64,000 nucleotides of DNA from Terfezia claveryi (lineage: Eukaryota > Ascomycota > Pezizomycetes > Pezizales > Pezizaceae). The notes under the pieces were generated by a model. The model worked only from the letters and a program-made list of their open reading frames with translations, was not told the DNA's origin and did no database searches. How positions within the stretch are numbered: the stretch's first letter is position 1; the number at the start of each line of letters is the position of its first letter. Shown here in pieces: positions 1 through 11,309 of the stretch. A program made the translations under genes and the position numbers. The stretch is taken from positions 1 through 64,000 of the forward strand of contig WHUX01000219.1 in NCBI GenBank assembly GCA_015179025.1. Reading direction: 5' to 3'.

Positions 1-1990
1 ATGGTCTCATAAGTATAATAAGTAGGTATTTGCTAATAGGATTGATAAGTTAATAAAAAAACAATTCTAGTTATATCGTAGTAAGTAAGTAACTTACAAG
101 AAAAAGAAGGTTAGTAAGTATAAGCTTAGTAAGAATAAGATAAGGAGAGAAACTTTGGATATAATTAATAAGGAAAGGGAGAATATTCTTACTCTCCTTC
201 TTTCATCCAATGTAGTTAAAATTAATAAAGGCAAAGGTAAAGAGATAGACTTACTTTAAATAATACTTAGATATCTCTTTAAAGAAAGATAGCCTTAAGA
301 GGTAATTAAGTATTTCTTTGATAATATTGCTATTGTTAAGGACTTCAAGGAAGAGTATAACAATATTAGGTATGATATAAGAGTAAGTAGAAGTAATACC
401 TATAAGGATAGGAATAATAAATATTATGGATTAAATATTAACTCCTAATATACATAAATCTATACCCCTATTTATTTTTTAGGATGGAAGTTTTTATCTT
501 AATAAGGAGGCATATAAGGAAGTGGCTTACTTATACTCTATAACTAACCTTCTCCCTTACAAATGTATTTTCCATGTATTTTCTTACTCAGTAAGTATCT
601 CAAAACATATAATATTATATACTATCTGCCTTACTAATATTTTATATATTATTATATACTTTTACATATAAAAGTTAAGGAAGACTTAACCTATTTTATA
701 CTAGATAGTATTTAGAAGTACTATCTAGAAGTTTCTATTATATTAATTTTAAATTATATAAGGGTTAGATAATAGTATACTATCTTAGTACTACCTTAGT
801 ACTACCCTAATAGGAATATATATAGTCTTCTAAATTTCTCTTCAGTTAAATAGATAGTTAGAACTCAGAATATAGTTAGAGTATAATTAATATAAAAGTT
901 CTACTAGTTAATCTTTAAGTATCTTTGGTACTCCTATACTACTTTACCTATTATAGTAATCTTATGCTACTAGTAATAACTTTAATAGTGAGGATAAATA
1001 ATATACTATTAGTAATCTACTTTGTAGTATATATTACTAGGCTAAGATTATCTAATTAAATTAGATTATCTTATTTAATCTAATCTAATTCTTTAGCCCT
1101 CTATATAATATACTTATAAGTTTATACCTTAAAATTGGAACTACAATAATTTTATATTTAGTAAAGCTATAAAAGAGAAATTGAATACTAGGAAAGAATA
1201 TAGTATTAAGACTTAAATCTTAGATATTTTACTTTTCTTTATTTTTGAAAAAACTATAGCTATCTAAAAGTACCTAATAAAACTTATATATTACTTTATA
1301 AACTTATATAGAATCATTTTTTATTAATAAATATCTAAATATAATAAAGTATTTCTCTTATTATAAGAATTTATATGCTAACTAAATAAAAAAAAATAAA
1401 AATATTTTAGTAATAGAAATATACTTATTTACTATATAGAACTACTAAAAGTATACTTATAAAATATATATATACTTATATTTGATATACTTATAATAAA
1501 AAATCTCTTTACTATAGATATTATAACTATATAGAAGGATATTTATCTAAAATATAATAGATATAATTTAATATATTATATCTAAATTAAGTATACTATA
1601 TACTTACCTCTTTTATATAACATTTAATTCTTTTTACTATCTAGCTTTATAAGTCTTTATAATATACTTTATAATATTTTTAATACATAAAATAGTATTT
1701 ATAATACTTTTTTTTTATATTTAAATTATATATATAGATTTTTTCTATTTATCTTATTTTTTAAAATATATTTTTTAGTTATTATATTTTATAAACCTCT
1801 TTTATTATTATATATTACAATTAATATTAACTTTATAGAAAGTATAATTACCTATTTCTATTATATATTATATAAATCTCTATAAGTATAAATAATATAT
1901 TTATTTAGTTGTATTAGTAGAATACATTTCCTATTATTTTTAGTCTTTTAGAAGTAATAAAACTTTTAAAAGACTGGGCTAGGTTATACT
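1..1990. other. AT-rich, gene-free island, RIP-like
   Basis: This stretch is strongly A+T-rich and dominated by TpA steps, and no ORF of useful length is open in it. Composition changes sharply at about 1970-2040 to the mixed composition of the next gene. In ascomycetes such islands usually are repeats mutated by repeat-induced point mutation (CpA to TpA). I see no recognisable transposon protein left, so the RIP reading is inference from composition alone. Confidence 0.6.
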
Positions 1991-2168
1991 ACTACACTGC
2001 TCTCTAATATAATCATTCCTGCTCTACTGACTCAGCCCCCCGCAATTTCGCGCAGCATATACACATCATCCCTCGCTACGCATGCAGCATCTCTTTCACG
2101 CAGTTAACTATCCTTCCGCCACTGTTCAGCCCACCTAGCCTGTCATTCGTTCTTCCTAACCCCACACC

Positions 2169-4412
2169 ATGTCCTGGAAATTGTCGGGAGTGCCACTACT
2201 CGCCGGATTCGAGCCCTCAGCACTGTATTCACAGTCCTCACCCCGCAAGCAGCCTGCAGATCTAGCGTCGCATTATGACCGGGATCTCCGAGCTCGCACC
2301 TTGACTTCTCTTTTGGCTGCCTTATCGTCAGTAATCAATGTGCCACCTGACGACATTGTCGCCGATAGTAGTAACATCTTTAATGATGGCTCTGATGTGC
2401 AACATATACATACCACACCGAGTGTAGCGACCCTCACCACCACTGCGCAAGGACCACAGCGAAGGTCTTCGAGAGATGAGTCTGACGTGTGGCTAAAGCT
2501 TCTTAATCATATCGCCCAGCTCCTTGTCAGAGAGCATGAAATTGTCGCTGTACTTCCAAAACGGTCCGGTCCCACCGCACATGTCAACCTAGTTGTCGCA
2601 ACTGATAGTTCAAACGACGACGAAGACTCGACACATGGCTACTTCATTACCCGTAACCCGCGCTCCAAGTCGCCAGAACACTTCCCTAACTCCCATAGTC
2701 AGTTACTGTCCATTTCAACTGAAGATGCGATGCTGAGTTACCTCCACACCCACCGCACTGTTCGTTTTCATAACCATGTCCAAGGCATAGAAATTCTGTA
2801 CAATGCAATTGTCGATTCCTGCAATAAGTACACGACACTCTTAGATGAATTTCATTCAGATACTGGGGCTGGACCAGTTCGGCTGGCACAGGCACATCTT
2901 TCTCTCCGAAGGCGGCTGCTCACTTTGTTTGTAACATTCTACTCTGTTGGGAAAATGCGTCGCCGGTTCCACTCTGCCTCTTTTGAGAGGTTTCGTGCCG
3001 TAATGAGTGATATGCACGAGGTGGACGTCGAAGCGGCGGTTCAGATCTCTTCCACCCACAACCCAGGAGTCTTATTTACAAATCTTGAGATCGGTGTCTT
3101 CAAGAGTGTATTGGCAGATCCTAGTGTTCCTGCCAGAGCATACACCCGTCTGTCTGAAACATTTGATGCAGCGGAATTGAATGGCAGAAGGTCTTTATAC
3201 TCCAAGTATACTGCCTGGGAAATTCACTGTCTCCTGCTCTCGGTACTCGAGCGGGCACAAGCAGCCGTGGAAAGTCTGTACACGGATATCGCATGCTTAA
3301 GCACAACATACATCGATATATCAGACGCACTGTCAAATGTTCGAATCTGGATGGCTCGGCTTCAAGTGATGGTTCATCATTCCCCAACCATTGCCTCTCA
3401 CATGAAAGCGCTTGAAAGCATCCTTTCCCCTGCTATGGATGGCAGAGTTCACCCGCTAAATGGCAACCTTGCAATGGATGCATTCACAGCAGACCTAGAC
3501 AATGACGATGGCGTTACTGATACTGCGATCGAGATATTATTTGCTTGTAAGGACCGTCGAGTTGGGGAAGAATGTCTCTGGTTGGCCGTCCGTTACCAAG
3601 CTGCCTTGGAATGTCTTACCGCGGAGTCGGCCCTTCCAAAACATCCAGTGAGCTTTACATTATGTGAGGTTTCTGCTATGGGGACTGGGGACACAAGGAC
3701 AGACCTGCACAGCTGGCGAGATGTCATCATGGGTCTGTACCCGTCGCCTTCGCATGATATTGTATCAGCAAGTGATGTGAATATATCTTCTAGCGAAGCT
3801 ATTGCCACCCTGGAAGAGTACGGCCGGCAGTCCCGTACCCGTGCTACACATATTCTTCGCTCACCTACCCACAAGTTCTTTGGCTGTTGTCATGCAGAGG
3901 CCATCCTGGGCACACTTCGATACCTGAGCCAGCTCCCCGGACCCGCTGCTTCTTTGCCACGCGATATCGATCTCGCACCATTCCAAAACACTTTTTGCAG
4001 CATCGGGGTATCTAAGCGCTGTTGCCCCGTTTGTACAAAGCTACTCTCGCTCCTCGGATCTTCTCGTTCCGAAACCATCAGTCTAGGGCACAACCAAGGA
4101 ACCGTAACCCCGCGGATCATATTCTCATCCCATCAAAATGTATATCCAACTGCACTCCCGCCGTACCTACCTCGGGAGGTCGCTGTTTTACTGTTAGAGT
4201 GGCTACAGGGGCTCTTAAAGAGGGTGGTAGATAGGCTGGTCTTAAAGTTAAGGCGGTCGAGTGCCGAGAGTCAGAAGAGTACGAAAAGTTCGGATTCCAA
4301 GGGAGATAGCCCAGCGAAGCACACAGGGGAATCAGGTTCAGATATGTATCATATGTATTCGGAGCTGGGTTTACCAACGACGGAGGTAAAGGGGCTAGAT
4401 GGGAGTGTGTAG
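2169..4412 (+). CDS. OTT_1508-like nucleic-acid deaminase family protein, 747 aa
   Basis: This is a single uninterrupted reading frame from ATG to TAG. Near the C-terminus it has the zinc-deaminase signature: a His-Ala-Glu motif (H575, E577; FFGCCHAEAILGTL) followed about 40 residues later by Cys-Pro-Val-Cys (C619 and C622; KRCCPVCTKLL). This spacing and form match the fungal OTT_1508-like deaminase family, in which His and two Cys bind zinc and Glu shuttles the proton. The N-terminal 550 residues are mostly helical-looking with no motif I recognise. The last 60 residues are Ser/Lys-rich and probably disordered. The start at 2169 is the first ATG after a C-rich leader that begins where the AT-rich island ends. 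Substrate is unknown; roles in RNA or DNA editing or self/non-self conflict are proposed for the wider superfamily. No frameshift or intron is needed. Confidence 0.72.
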   Translation: MSWKLSGVPLLAGFEPSALYSQSSPRKQPADLASHYDRDLRARTLTSLLAALSSVINVPPDDIVADSSNIFNDGSDVQHIHTTPSVATLTTTAQGPQRRSSRDESDVWLKLLNHIAQLLVREHEIVAVLPKRSGPTAHVNLVVATDSSNDDEDSTHGYFITRNPRSKSPEHFPNSHSQLLSISTEDAMLSYLHTHRTVRFHNHVQGIEILYNAIVDSCNKYTTLLDEFHSDTGAGPVRLAQAHLSLRRRLLTLFVTFYSVGKMRRRFHSASFERFRAVMSDMHEVDVEAAVQISSTHNPGVLFTNLEIGVFKSVLADPSVPARAYTRLSETFDAAELNGRRSLYSKYTAWEIHCLLLSVLERAQAAVESLYTDIACLSTTYIDISDALSNVRIWMARLQVMVHHSPTIASHMKALESILSPAMDGRVHPLNGNLAMDAFTADLDNDDGVTDTAIEILFACKDRRVGEECLWLAVRYQAALECLTAESALPKHPVSFTLCEVSAMGTGDTRTDLHSWRDVIMGLYPSPSHDIVSASDVNISSSEAIATLEEYGRQSRTRATHILRSPTHKFFGCCHAEAILGTLRYLSQLPGPAASLPRDIDLAPFQNTFCSIGVSKRCCPVCTKLLSLLGSSRSETISLGHNQGTVTPRIIFSSHQNVYPTALPPYLPREVAVLLLEWLQGLLKRVVDRLVLKLRRSSAESQKSTKSSDSKGDSPAKHTGESGSDMYHMYSELGLPTTEVKGLDGSV

Positions 4413-4650
4413 GACGGGAGTCTTTCTGGGTGGGATATTGGCCCAAGTACTCCTAGATCTCTAAATGGTACAACACATTCGTGCGTTTGCGATTGTATTC
4501 ATAGCTGATCATTTACTTTTTGTAGCGTTATAACTGTTTACATATGAATGTACCGAGAGCATAGGACTTAGGAAGACAAATTTCATGCAGACAAGGGTTC
4601 TTAACATCCTGCTGAGGGTATTACTTCCCACAGAATACCACCGGTTGAGG
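4413..4650. other. 3' flank of deaminase gene
   Basis: No ORF or RNA gene is supported here. The interval presumably holds the 3' UTR and terminator of the deaminase gene and runs up to the SINE target-site duplication at 4642-4650. Confidence 0.3.
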
Positions 4651-4720
4651 TGTCTCCTCATGGCCCCTAATGGGGACTCATAGGAGAAACAAGTATTTAA
4701 AAAAAAAAAAAAAAAAAAAA
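4651..4720 (+). mobile_element. 5'-truncated SINE with poly(A) tail and target duplication
   Basis: The segment carries the 3' end of the SINE family seen at 11480, 21365, 22446, 44970 and 48786, including the tract ATAGGAGAAACAAGTATT, and ends in about 23 A residues. The 9-bp direct repeat CGGTTGAGG flanks it at 4642-4650 and 4722-4730. A tail plus a target-site duplication is the mark of target-primed reverse transcription. It is the only clear plus-strand copy; the others read on the minus strand. Confidence 0.72.
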
Positions 4721-5524
4721 ACGGTTGAGGAGGAATGTACCTACAGTCGAACCTCTCTTAACTGCATAATATCCGTCAGAGCACTTTTGATGCAGTCGAA
4801 TATGAGAAAAAGGGCTGATATTAAACTAAATACATGACACACCGACTAAATACATGATATCCCGAATAAATCCATGATACAGATGACTCTCGTTACAAGC
4901 ATACCTTCGGCAGTCCTACATAGTAAATAAGCATATTTCCTTACTAGAATATTCTTATTTTTTTTGCTTAGTCACCATACATATGCTTGTAACCAGAGAA
5001 GCACTAAACCATAACTAGAGGTTTATCGATAAGAAATGTGCCAACCAGACTAGAAATAACCCCCACAGAATACGCTTACACTATATCTTACAATATACAT
5101 AACACACGCAAACATACAACACACACAATAGAGGTATTCAATCTTAGGCTGTACGGCCATAATTTTGGGTTTATATGAGTCCCAAAATACCCATATAAAT
5201 TTGCGAAAACATATAAAGTGCTGATCTCCATACAACTACTTATATGCTGAAAGGCCTACTATAAATGCCTTTATACACCATACTTCCCTATAAATTTGGA
5301 GGGGCTTATACGTTCATATATCTAGAGTGCTTATTAGGACGCTAGAAAATAGAGGTTTGGGCTAAGTACTTAGGGTTAGCTTGGTTGGTAGCTCCATTGA
5401 TTTTAGGGGCTCATCATATGAGAAGCTCTGAGTCAGATGAGCCGCTACGAGGGCTAAGTGTCGCATACCAAGACCCCCCTGCCAAGGAGGGGGTTCTTAC
5501 GAACACACTGAGGTCATTCCCAAA

Positions 5525-5645
5525 ATAAGCTCAGCATGCACTACATACAAGCCTCAGCGCACACTACATACAAGCCTCAGTGCGCACTACATACAACCTA
5601 GTCTGGCTTGCACACAACCCTCAGCGTGCACTATATACAACATAT
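5525..5645. repeat. Short tandem repeat, about 28 bp unit
   Basis: Four imperfect copies of a unit containing CTCAGCGYRCACTACATACAA follow each other. The unit is noncoding and lies 160 bp upstream of the Harbinger transposase relic. Confidence 0.6.
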
Positions 5646-5800
5646 ATCATGCCACAGGTTAGCGAAAAGTGGGTGATCATCAAATGGTTTCTCAAGAAGC
5701 TTAATGAAATGCTCAGCAGGATCAGAAAGTCAAGTTGATGGACTTTCTGAGGAGGAAGACACGAAAAACCCTGGGAGAGAGGTAGCGGAGAAGGCGGAGT

Positions 5801-7149
5801 ATGGAGGTTAGCGAGTCATCTGGAGATAGCAGCAGCGACAGTGACGATAGCATTTTAAGTGATGACTTAAGGCTAAGGGTAAAGATCTTGCAAAGAAGGA
5901 GGCGTGAGAGAGCTTTAGAGCTATTGCAATATCTGTATGAGATTTATTACCTTAAGGAGCGGTGGAAAATCAGCAAGAGCAGGGCATGGTATAATCAAGT
6001 GTGACATGTTTACCACTAAATCTCTTTAGGCACTTCTTCCGCATGAACCCCGATTCCTTTCTGTTTATCTTGTCAAAAATTAGGGACCATGCAGTATTTA
6101 AGAACAACTCTCAATGCAAGCAAGCCAATCCTATGCTTCAGCTATTTGTCGCACTAAAGCGCTTGAGTAATGAAGCGTCTATTAGGGCTACTGTAATAAG
6201 CTCCAGTCAGCTGTTTGGGATCGGTCATGGCACTGTGATTTTGTATACCAATCGGGTATGTGTCGCCTTACAAAGCCTATTCAACGATGTAGTGAAATGG
6301 CCTTCAGTACAAGAGAAAGACAACATGAGATCCCGCCTTCGAGAGTCTGGATTTGGAGTGTTTTTGGGTTGTATCGGGATTCTTGATGGGACTCTAATTC
6401 CCTTCAAATGGCATCCATATCCTACAGAGGATAAGGTTATGCAGTACTAGAACTATCGGAAGTCTCATTATGGATTACAGGCTACATTGATCTGTAATGA
6501 TATTGGGAGGATCTTGTTTTTCCACTCTACATTTCTAGAGTCTAGTTATGATGCCCGATGTTTTGCAACTACAGAGGTTGCTCAATTACCTTGTGAGTTC
6601 TTCAAATCTGGCAAATTTTTACTTGTAGACTCTGCATATGGTATTACTCCCTGGCTTATCCCCCCATTCAAGAGGCCACCATGTGGGGTATTGATCCCAG
6701 CTCGGAAGAAGTTCAATAAATATATGAGTGGTCTCTGAATTAAGGTTGAGCATACTATAGGTTTATGGAAGTGCAGATAGGCCTTTTTAAGATGTGTACC
6801 CAATCGGGGGAATCTATCTATGGATCGCTTAAGATGGACCTATACTTGGATGGCATCTAGCGTAGTCTTACATAACCTGCTTCACGAACATGCAGATGAC
6901 TGGACTCTTCCAAATCGCTGGCGGCACTCTAGAAGGCATCAAAGAGAAGATGCTTTTGTAGATGATGATGAGGATCTAGAGCTTGCTATACGTGGGGAAG
7001 ATCGACATTAAGATATGGTAGATGAGTTACAGTTTGATTTATCAGATATCAGCTCATCGGAAGGCTTTGAGTATACCATTGATGAAGAAGAAGAGAGCAA
7101 TGATGAGGGTGACAACGACGAAGAGGGCGACAACAACGAAGAAAACTAG
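5801..7149 (+). pseudogene. PIF/Harbinger (DDE_Tnp_4-type) transposase, broken
   Basis: Read through its breaks, this frame gives an acidic N-terminus, then a catalytic region with the family's three blocks: GCIGILDGTLIPF (first Asp, near 6385), FLLVDSAYGITPW (second Asp, near 6630) and IKVEHTIGLWK (Glu, near 6750). A C-terminal HNLL block and a very acidic tail follow. It is inactive: a GT dinucleotide duplication near 5999-6002 shifts the frame, and in-frame stops occur at 6448 (TAG), 6736 (TGA), 6778 (TAG) and 7009 (TAA). Two of these fit CpA-to-TpA changes (Gln or Trp to TAG). The partner ORF lies convergently downstream on the minus strand at 7342-8676, the usual two-ORF plan of the superfamily. 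Confidence 0.8.
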
Positions 7150-7184
7150 TAGGGCCTCAGGTGATTAGGTTGGTATCGGGTAAT

Positions 7185-7302
7185 GTGGATATCATACATA
7201 TAGCAAAGCAAGAAAGCAAATACCTTTGATTAGCAATCCTTAAGAGCTTAAGTAACGTGGATATTATACATATAGCAAAGCAAGAAAGCAAATACCTTTG
7301 AT
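7185..7302. repeat. Direct repeat, about 43 bp, twice
   Basis: A block beginning GTGGATATCATACATATAGC at about 7183 recurs at about 7258 with few changes. It lies between the convergent transposase and second-ORF relics and is noncoding. Confidence 0.55.
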
Positions 7303-7341
7303 ACCTCCAGCTAAATACCTAACTTCCGATTCGGGTAATCC

Positions 7342-8676
7342 TTAGAAGTCTAAATCCAACTCTTCCTTATCTTCAGTGACTAAATCATCATTATCCTCAG
7401 AATTGCTTTCTGGAGGAATGATCGCAGACCTTCGGATTTTCTGGAGCGCTTGAGTATTGAACTTTAGAGTGGAAGCGGGAGTGAAAGCGGAAGCGGGAGT
7501 GGAAGCAGAAGCGGGAGTGAAAGTGGAAGTGAGAGTGGAAGCGGAAGCGGCAGCAGGAGTGTTCTCCACAGAAGTTCTTCCTATCGCAATTGGCATAGAA
7601 GTCCCATCTTTAAACTTCTTAAAAAAATCTTCTGAAGTGATCCCATGAGTCAACACAAATTGCGCCTTCTCCATCATCATCCAAGCCTGTTGGATTTCCA
7701 ATTCTTGTTGTTTTAGAGCTCTATCCTTTTCCCTCTCTGTCGGGCAATGTTCCAGCATCTTAGCACTCCATTTAAGCTTAGCTGTCTCAATCCGGTGAGC
7801 TTCAACCTTGTTGTCCTCTCCCTAAGCACCGATGAGATCCTCTAAACCCAACTTAGTACTACCTGATTTCTTCCTCTTAGTGCCCTTTTTCTGACGCTCG
7901 GCCTCATCATCATCTGGTTCTTCCTTTTCATCGCTATCTGACTCAGCTTGAGTTCGTTTTCCTACTGCTTTTAGATCCAATCGCCCCTTATTTCCCTTGC
8001 GTACTACCACAGGCACTCCCAACTTCCGAGGAGCCCTAGGAGTTAACTCTGTAACCTGAGATCCCTGCAGAGTATCTTTAGTACCTGCCACTTTTTTAAC
8101 ACCTGAAACCTTGGTAGCAAATGAGGATCCTTCCGAGGATATAGGCCTAGATACATTTGCCATAAATTGGGTCCTCTTTTGTAGTGTTACCTCAGTCTCC
8201 AAATCAAGCAGACTATCCAAGTCCTGCAAGCTATTTCTGATTAAGCTTTGATCCTAAGGAAATGCATCCGATTTTTCCACCTCATCCTTATCGACCGAGT
8301 TATCCATGGCATCATCTACCTCCACTGTACTCCCCTCTAAGTGGCTCTGCATAGTGCTAGATGCAGGGGTGTCAGATCCACTAGATATCCCCTCCTCTCC
8401 ATCAAGCAACATATCAGCCCCTCTCAGACCCTTTCCAATGATTCCCATCATAGCAGAAATCGAATTCGCATGGCATTCCCCCAGCTTAGCGTCTAAGATC
8501 TTGAAGACTCGACAGATCTCTAACAACTGGTCCATTGCTGTTTTAGTCCATGAAACCATTTTCCCCTTGACCTTAGTCATGTTCTCCAGATCACCAAACC
8601 CTGTACTAAGCTCCAACTTCTTTGCCGTCATGTATTTCTTAATCATTTGGAGCACATGCACTTTCATCTTCTTCAT
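7342..8676 (-). pseudogene. Second ORF of the Harbinger-like element, broken
   Basis: Three open pieces (8676-8254, 8229-7822, 7758-7342) lie in one frame on the minus strand and are separated only by in-frame stops at 8254-8256 and 7822-7824. Joined, they would give a protein of roughly 445 residues. The N-terminal part is helical and Lys-rich. The middle is a basic/acidic linker with a Lys-rich stretch (KKGTKRKKSG). The end has a Ser/Thr/Ala/Pro tandem repeat followed by an acidic tail. PIF/Harbinger elements usually encode a Myb/SANT-type DNA-binding partner. I do not see a clear SANT motif, so the assignment rests on position, convergent orientation and charge pattern. Decay upstream to about 9000 hides the true start. 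Confidence 0.5.
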
Positions 8677-8989
8677 ATCAGGATCCTGTAACTTATCTTA
8701 GCTATCGACTCGGAACCAACAACCACGTTTTTAACTTACAAGCTCCTTAAGCTTTAGTTCTTCTACCCAACGGCAGCAGAGGTTAATTTTGGGTCCCTTT
8801 TCCCATGCCTTCTAATTTACTATCAGGCGCCGTGCTAGCCATACCTCAGTAGCAAGATCCCATTCGATATTCCACTATGCTGTCGTAGCACTCACTGCTG
8901 CCAATGGCCCAGGTCTTCGACCCATCTGTAGCCCCAATCTAATTAGTACCTTACACGCCCCTCTGATGTATATATAGATAGGTACTCAC

Positions 8990-9800
8990 CTCTAAGCAAA
9001 TGTTGTTGGTTATCTTGGATGTTGGTGATACTCTACTTTCTGGAACTGTATCTCAAAGTTGATTTGCTAAGCAATTTCATATTGCACTAGAAATCATACT
9101 AGCCCTGTATAGAAAAACCACTAGGTCTATTTAGAGCAAGCTCCAGAATTTTACCCGACCTTGGCACGCTAAAACCGTACAAACCATTTTTTCTAGAGTG
9201 GAGATTACGGTGCCTTATACGCCCCACTTATACGAAAACCTCAGGGGGGTTGTCAGACTTTAGCGCGTATAAGTGCCTTTGTACGAAAACAAAAATTACG
9301 TCGGAGAAAAAGCGTACAGCCTAAGATTGAATACCCCTAATATTCAATACAACATAAACTACATTTCTATGTCTTCTGCAGGGAGTTCTTGTTCCGCACC
9401 GTCAGCTATGGTCAGAGGTGGAACCCCAGAGTATACAGATATATGCAAAACAGAACCCGAGTGACATATTAAACGATGGTTCGAATTCGAAAACCCAAGT
9501 AAAGAACTGACGCAGTCGCGATCCCTCGGTCAATACCACTACCTTCCAAGATGCACTCAAGCATGAGGAAAAACGGATCGAGATTCTTGAGATGGAACGC
9601 AGGCGCAGCATGTGCAGCGCAGGATAACTGATTTTTTGCGGTACTTCCGGAGCATCCTCCTCCTCTTCCTGATGTCTCTCTGTTATTTGTATGCATGTCC
9701 AGTATTTATTGTGTCATTCTGGAGGCTTTCCTACCTAGTAATAAATTTCTCTAGTTATAAGCATATATTGGTTATAAGCATACATTCCCCCGTCCCGACG
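8990..9800. other. Degenerate transposon flank without supported gene
   Basis: The interval holds a local inverted motif (TTATACGAAAACC at 9231 and CGTATAAGTGCC near 9265) that resembles remnants of a TIR. Short ORFs near 9400-9700 on both strands have no recognisable domain. Confidence 0.3.
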
Positions 9801-9849
9801 ATATGCTTGTAACGAGACTCATCTGTACCCCGACCCGTTCCCACCCACT

Positions 9850-10268
9850 TTAATTGGATCTAAGCCACTTCTCAAGGTGTGATTGCTGCTTGCGTTTCAT
9901 ATTGAGGTCTACCATGCGGTTGGTTAGAGTAGTAATAGACTTAATCAAGGCTAATGTTTCTGGTAGTGCTGAAGTACTGGGTGCGGTCTGAATAACATAC
10001 AATTGAAAAACTTCAAGTGTATGGTTAACCTCCATATAGGTAATTAATGGGTGTAGTTCAAAGTTATCGAGAGGGTTGGAGGAATTTTGTAGGTTAGTGT
10101 TATCTGGTAGATCAGATGCTAGTGGTGTCTGACACTTAGAAATATATTTTTCAGGGGGTGCTACAAAATCTTAGAGATCTTGTTGGTTAAGAAAGGGAAC
10201 AGATAGCATCAGGCATTGCAACGTCAATTTGTCTTTTTGATGTTGCCAGTATTGCCAACGCTTAGCCA
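9850..10268 (-). pseudogene. Small hypothetical ORF with one internal stop
   Basis: A minus-strand frame runs from an ATG at 10268 (MAKRWQYWQHQKDKLTLQ...) to a stop at 9850, about 139 codons, with a single in-frame TAA that would be CAA before a C-to-T change. I do not recognise the product. Immediately upstream (10280-10720) is a repeated block also found inverted at 62660-62950, with a short unit resembling GACTGGATTCGGTCGGTAA in tandem. This suggests the ORF belongs to a retroelement of which that block is the leader or LTR. Confidence 0.33.
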
Positions 10269-10489
10269 TGCAGATCCTCCTTATGTGCGTTACCAACTAC
10301 AAATTTGCTTATAAGTTGGCGCAACGTCGTTCCCAACACCATATTTCCTCGCAATCTGTTCCTAACGAGTTCTCTCTGTACATGATCATACTCAGAGCTA
10401 TAAGTTTGTACTTTCAGAGTCCGATACATGTCCGTTGTCCATATCTTAAGATTCATATTTTTGACCCTTTTGTTGCGCACCACAATGCT

Positions 10490-10720
10490 TCACCTACCAG
10501 AACTATCTAGAATTCTATCGGACCACTACAATCCTATCGACCTACTACAATCCAGTCGGACCACTACAATCCAGTCTATTACCGACTGAATCCAGTCTAT
10601 TACCGGCTGAATCCAGTCAATGTTCATGTTTACCACATACAGCTATTTCCTCCACCGTACTAGGTGGTGCCCACTTTGCGTCAGGACGCCCGGCCAGGCC
10701 GCAACACAAACCAGACGCTC
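10490..10720 (-). repeat. Repeated block with 20-28 bp tandem units; inverted partner at 62660
   Basis: Units of the type GGACCACTACAATCCAGTC and ACTGAATCCAGTCTATTACC repeat in tandem and are followed by a conserved stretch ending at the motif CCACCTAGTACGGTGG in opposite sense. The same order occurs reverse-complemented at 62660-62900. It is noncoding and a candidate part of an LTR or leader of an unclassified retroelement. Confidence 0.5.
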
Positions 10721-10809
10721 AGCCGGGTTGCAACACAATACGGACGCCCGGCTGGTCGCAACACGCCACCAGGCACCGAACCGTTATATTATTGTCCTCA
10801 CCAACAGTT

Positions 10810-11215
10810 TAAACCCCCTCCCCCCCGGGGTCAAACCTCCAAAATTCACACTTTGGGCTAGTATTAGATGTTATTATGCCGAGAACTGCGTAGCGAAAAG
10901 GCTGTGTCATCTGGGGAGTGCTTCGGGGGGCACTTGAGGCTATGTTTAACTAAGGCCATGTCCATCCATTATCGAGGAGGGGACTCACTTTGATTAAATA
11001 TTTTCTTGATTTATTGCCTGTTGGGGTTTGATTGACTGGGGGATTCATTCTGTAAAAACTATGTGTGTCGTGGGTATTAGGAAATGCGGCTGCCAAGGCA
11101 ATAATTAACCCCGCAAAGATATCTGTTTGTCTCGCTAGGTAGGTAGAAATAAACTTGCAAATACCGGTAGGTAATGTATATCCGCTAGCAGCCACATTCC
11201 TTTGCTCCAAGATTT
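10810..11215 (-). pseudogene. FunK1 kinase relic: coding scrap plus upstream region
   Basis: Positions 10810-10905 match the antisense of the kinase N-terminal region at 13690-13790, and 10930-11215 match the promoter-proximal sequence upstream of the FunK1 pseudogene at 24060-24330. The part between is deleted. No reading frame of the kinase survives. It is one of four FunK1 traces in the window. Confidence 0.55.
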
Positions 11216-11309
11216 GATGCCATTATTCAGTTATAGGTTTGCACTACGAACTCATGTACGGTACTGCTGTTGGTTGGATCTTGTCAACGTGTTGTAGCCA
11301 TCCTTGATG

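Larger units (their letters stand above)
4880..9825. mobile_element. TIR-bounded composite around a decayed PIF/Harbinger element
   Basis: The left end at 4880-4903 (CAGATGACTCTCGTTACAAG...) is the near-exact inverted match of the right end at 9802-9825, and both are bordered by TA (4878-4879 and 9826-9827). Each end also has a nearby internal inverted copy of the same motif (about 4981-5001 and about 9752-9775), so each terminus could itself fold. TA duplication is usual for Tc1/mariner/Pogo-type elements, whereas the transposase inside is PIF/Harbinger, which normally duplicates TWA. Either a Harbinger sits inside a Pogo-like shell, or the ends are two related MITEs. Confidence 0.42.
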
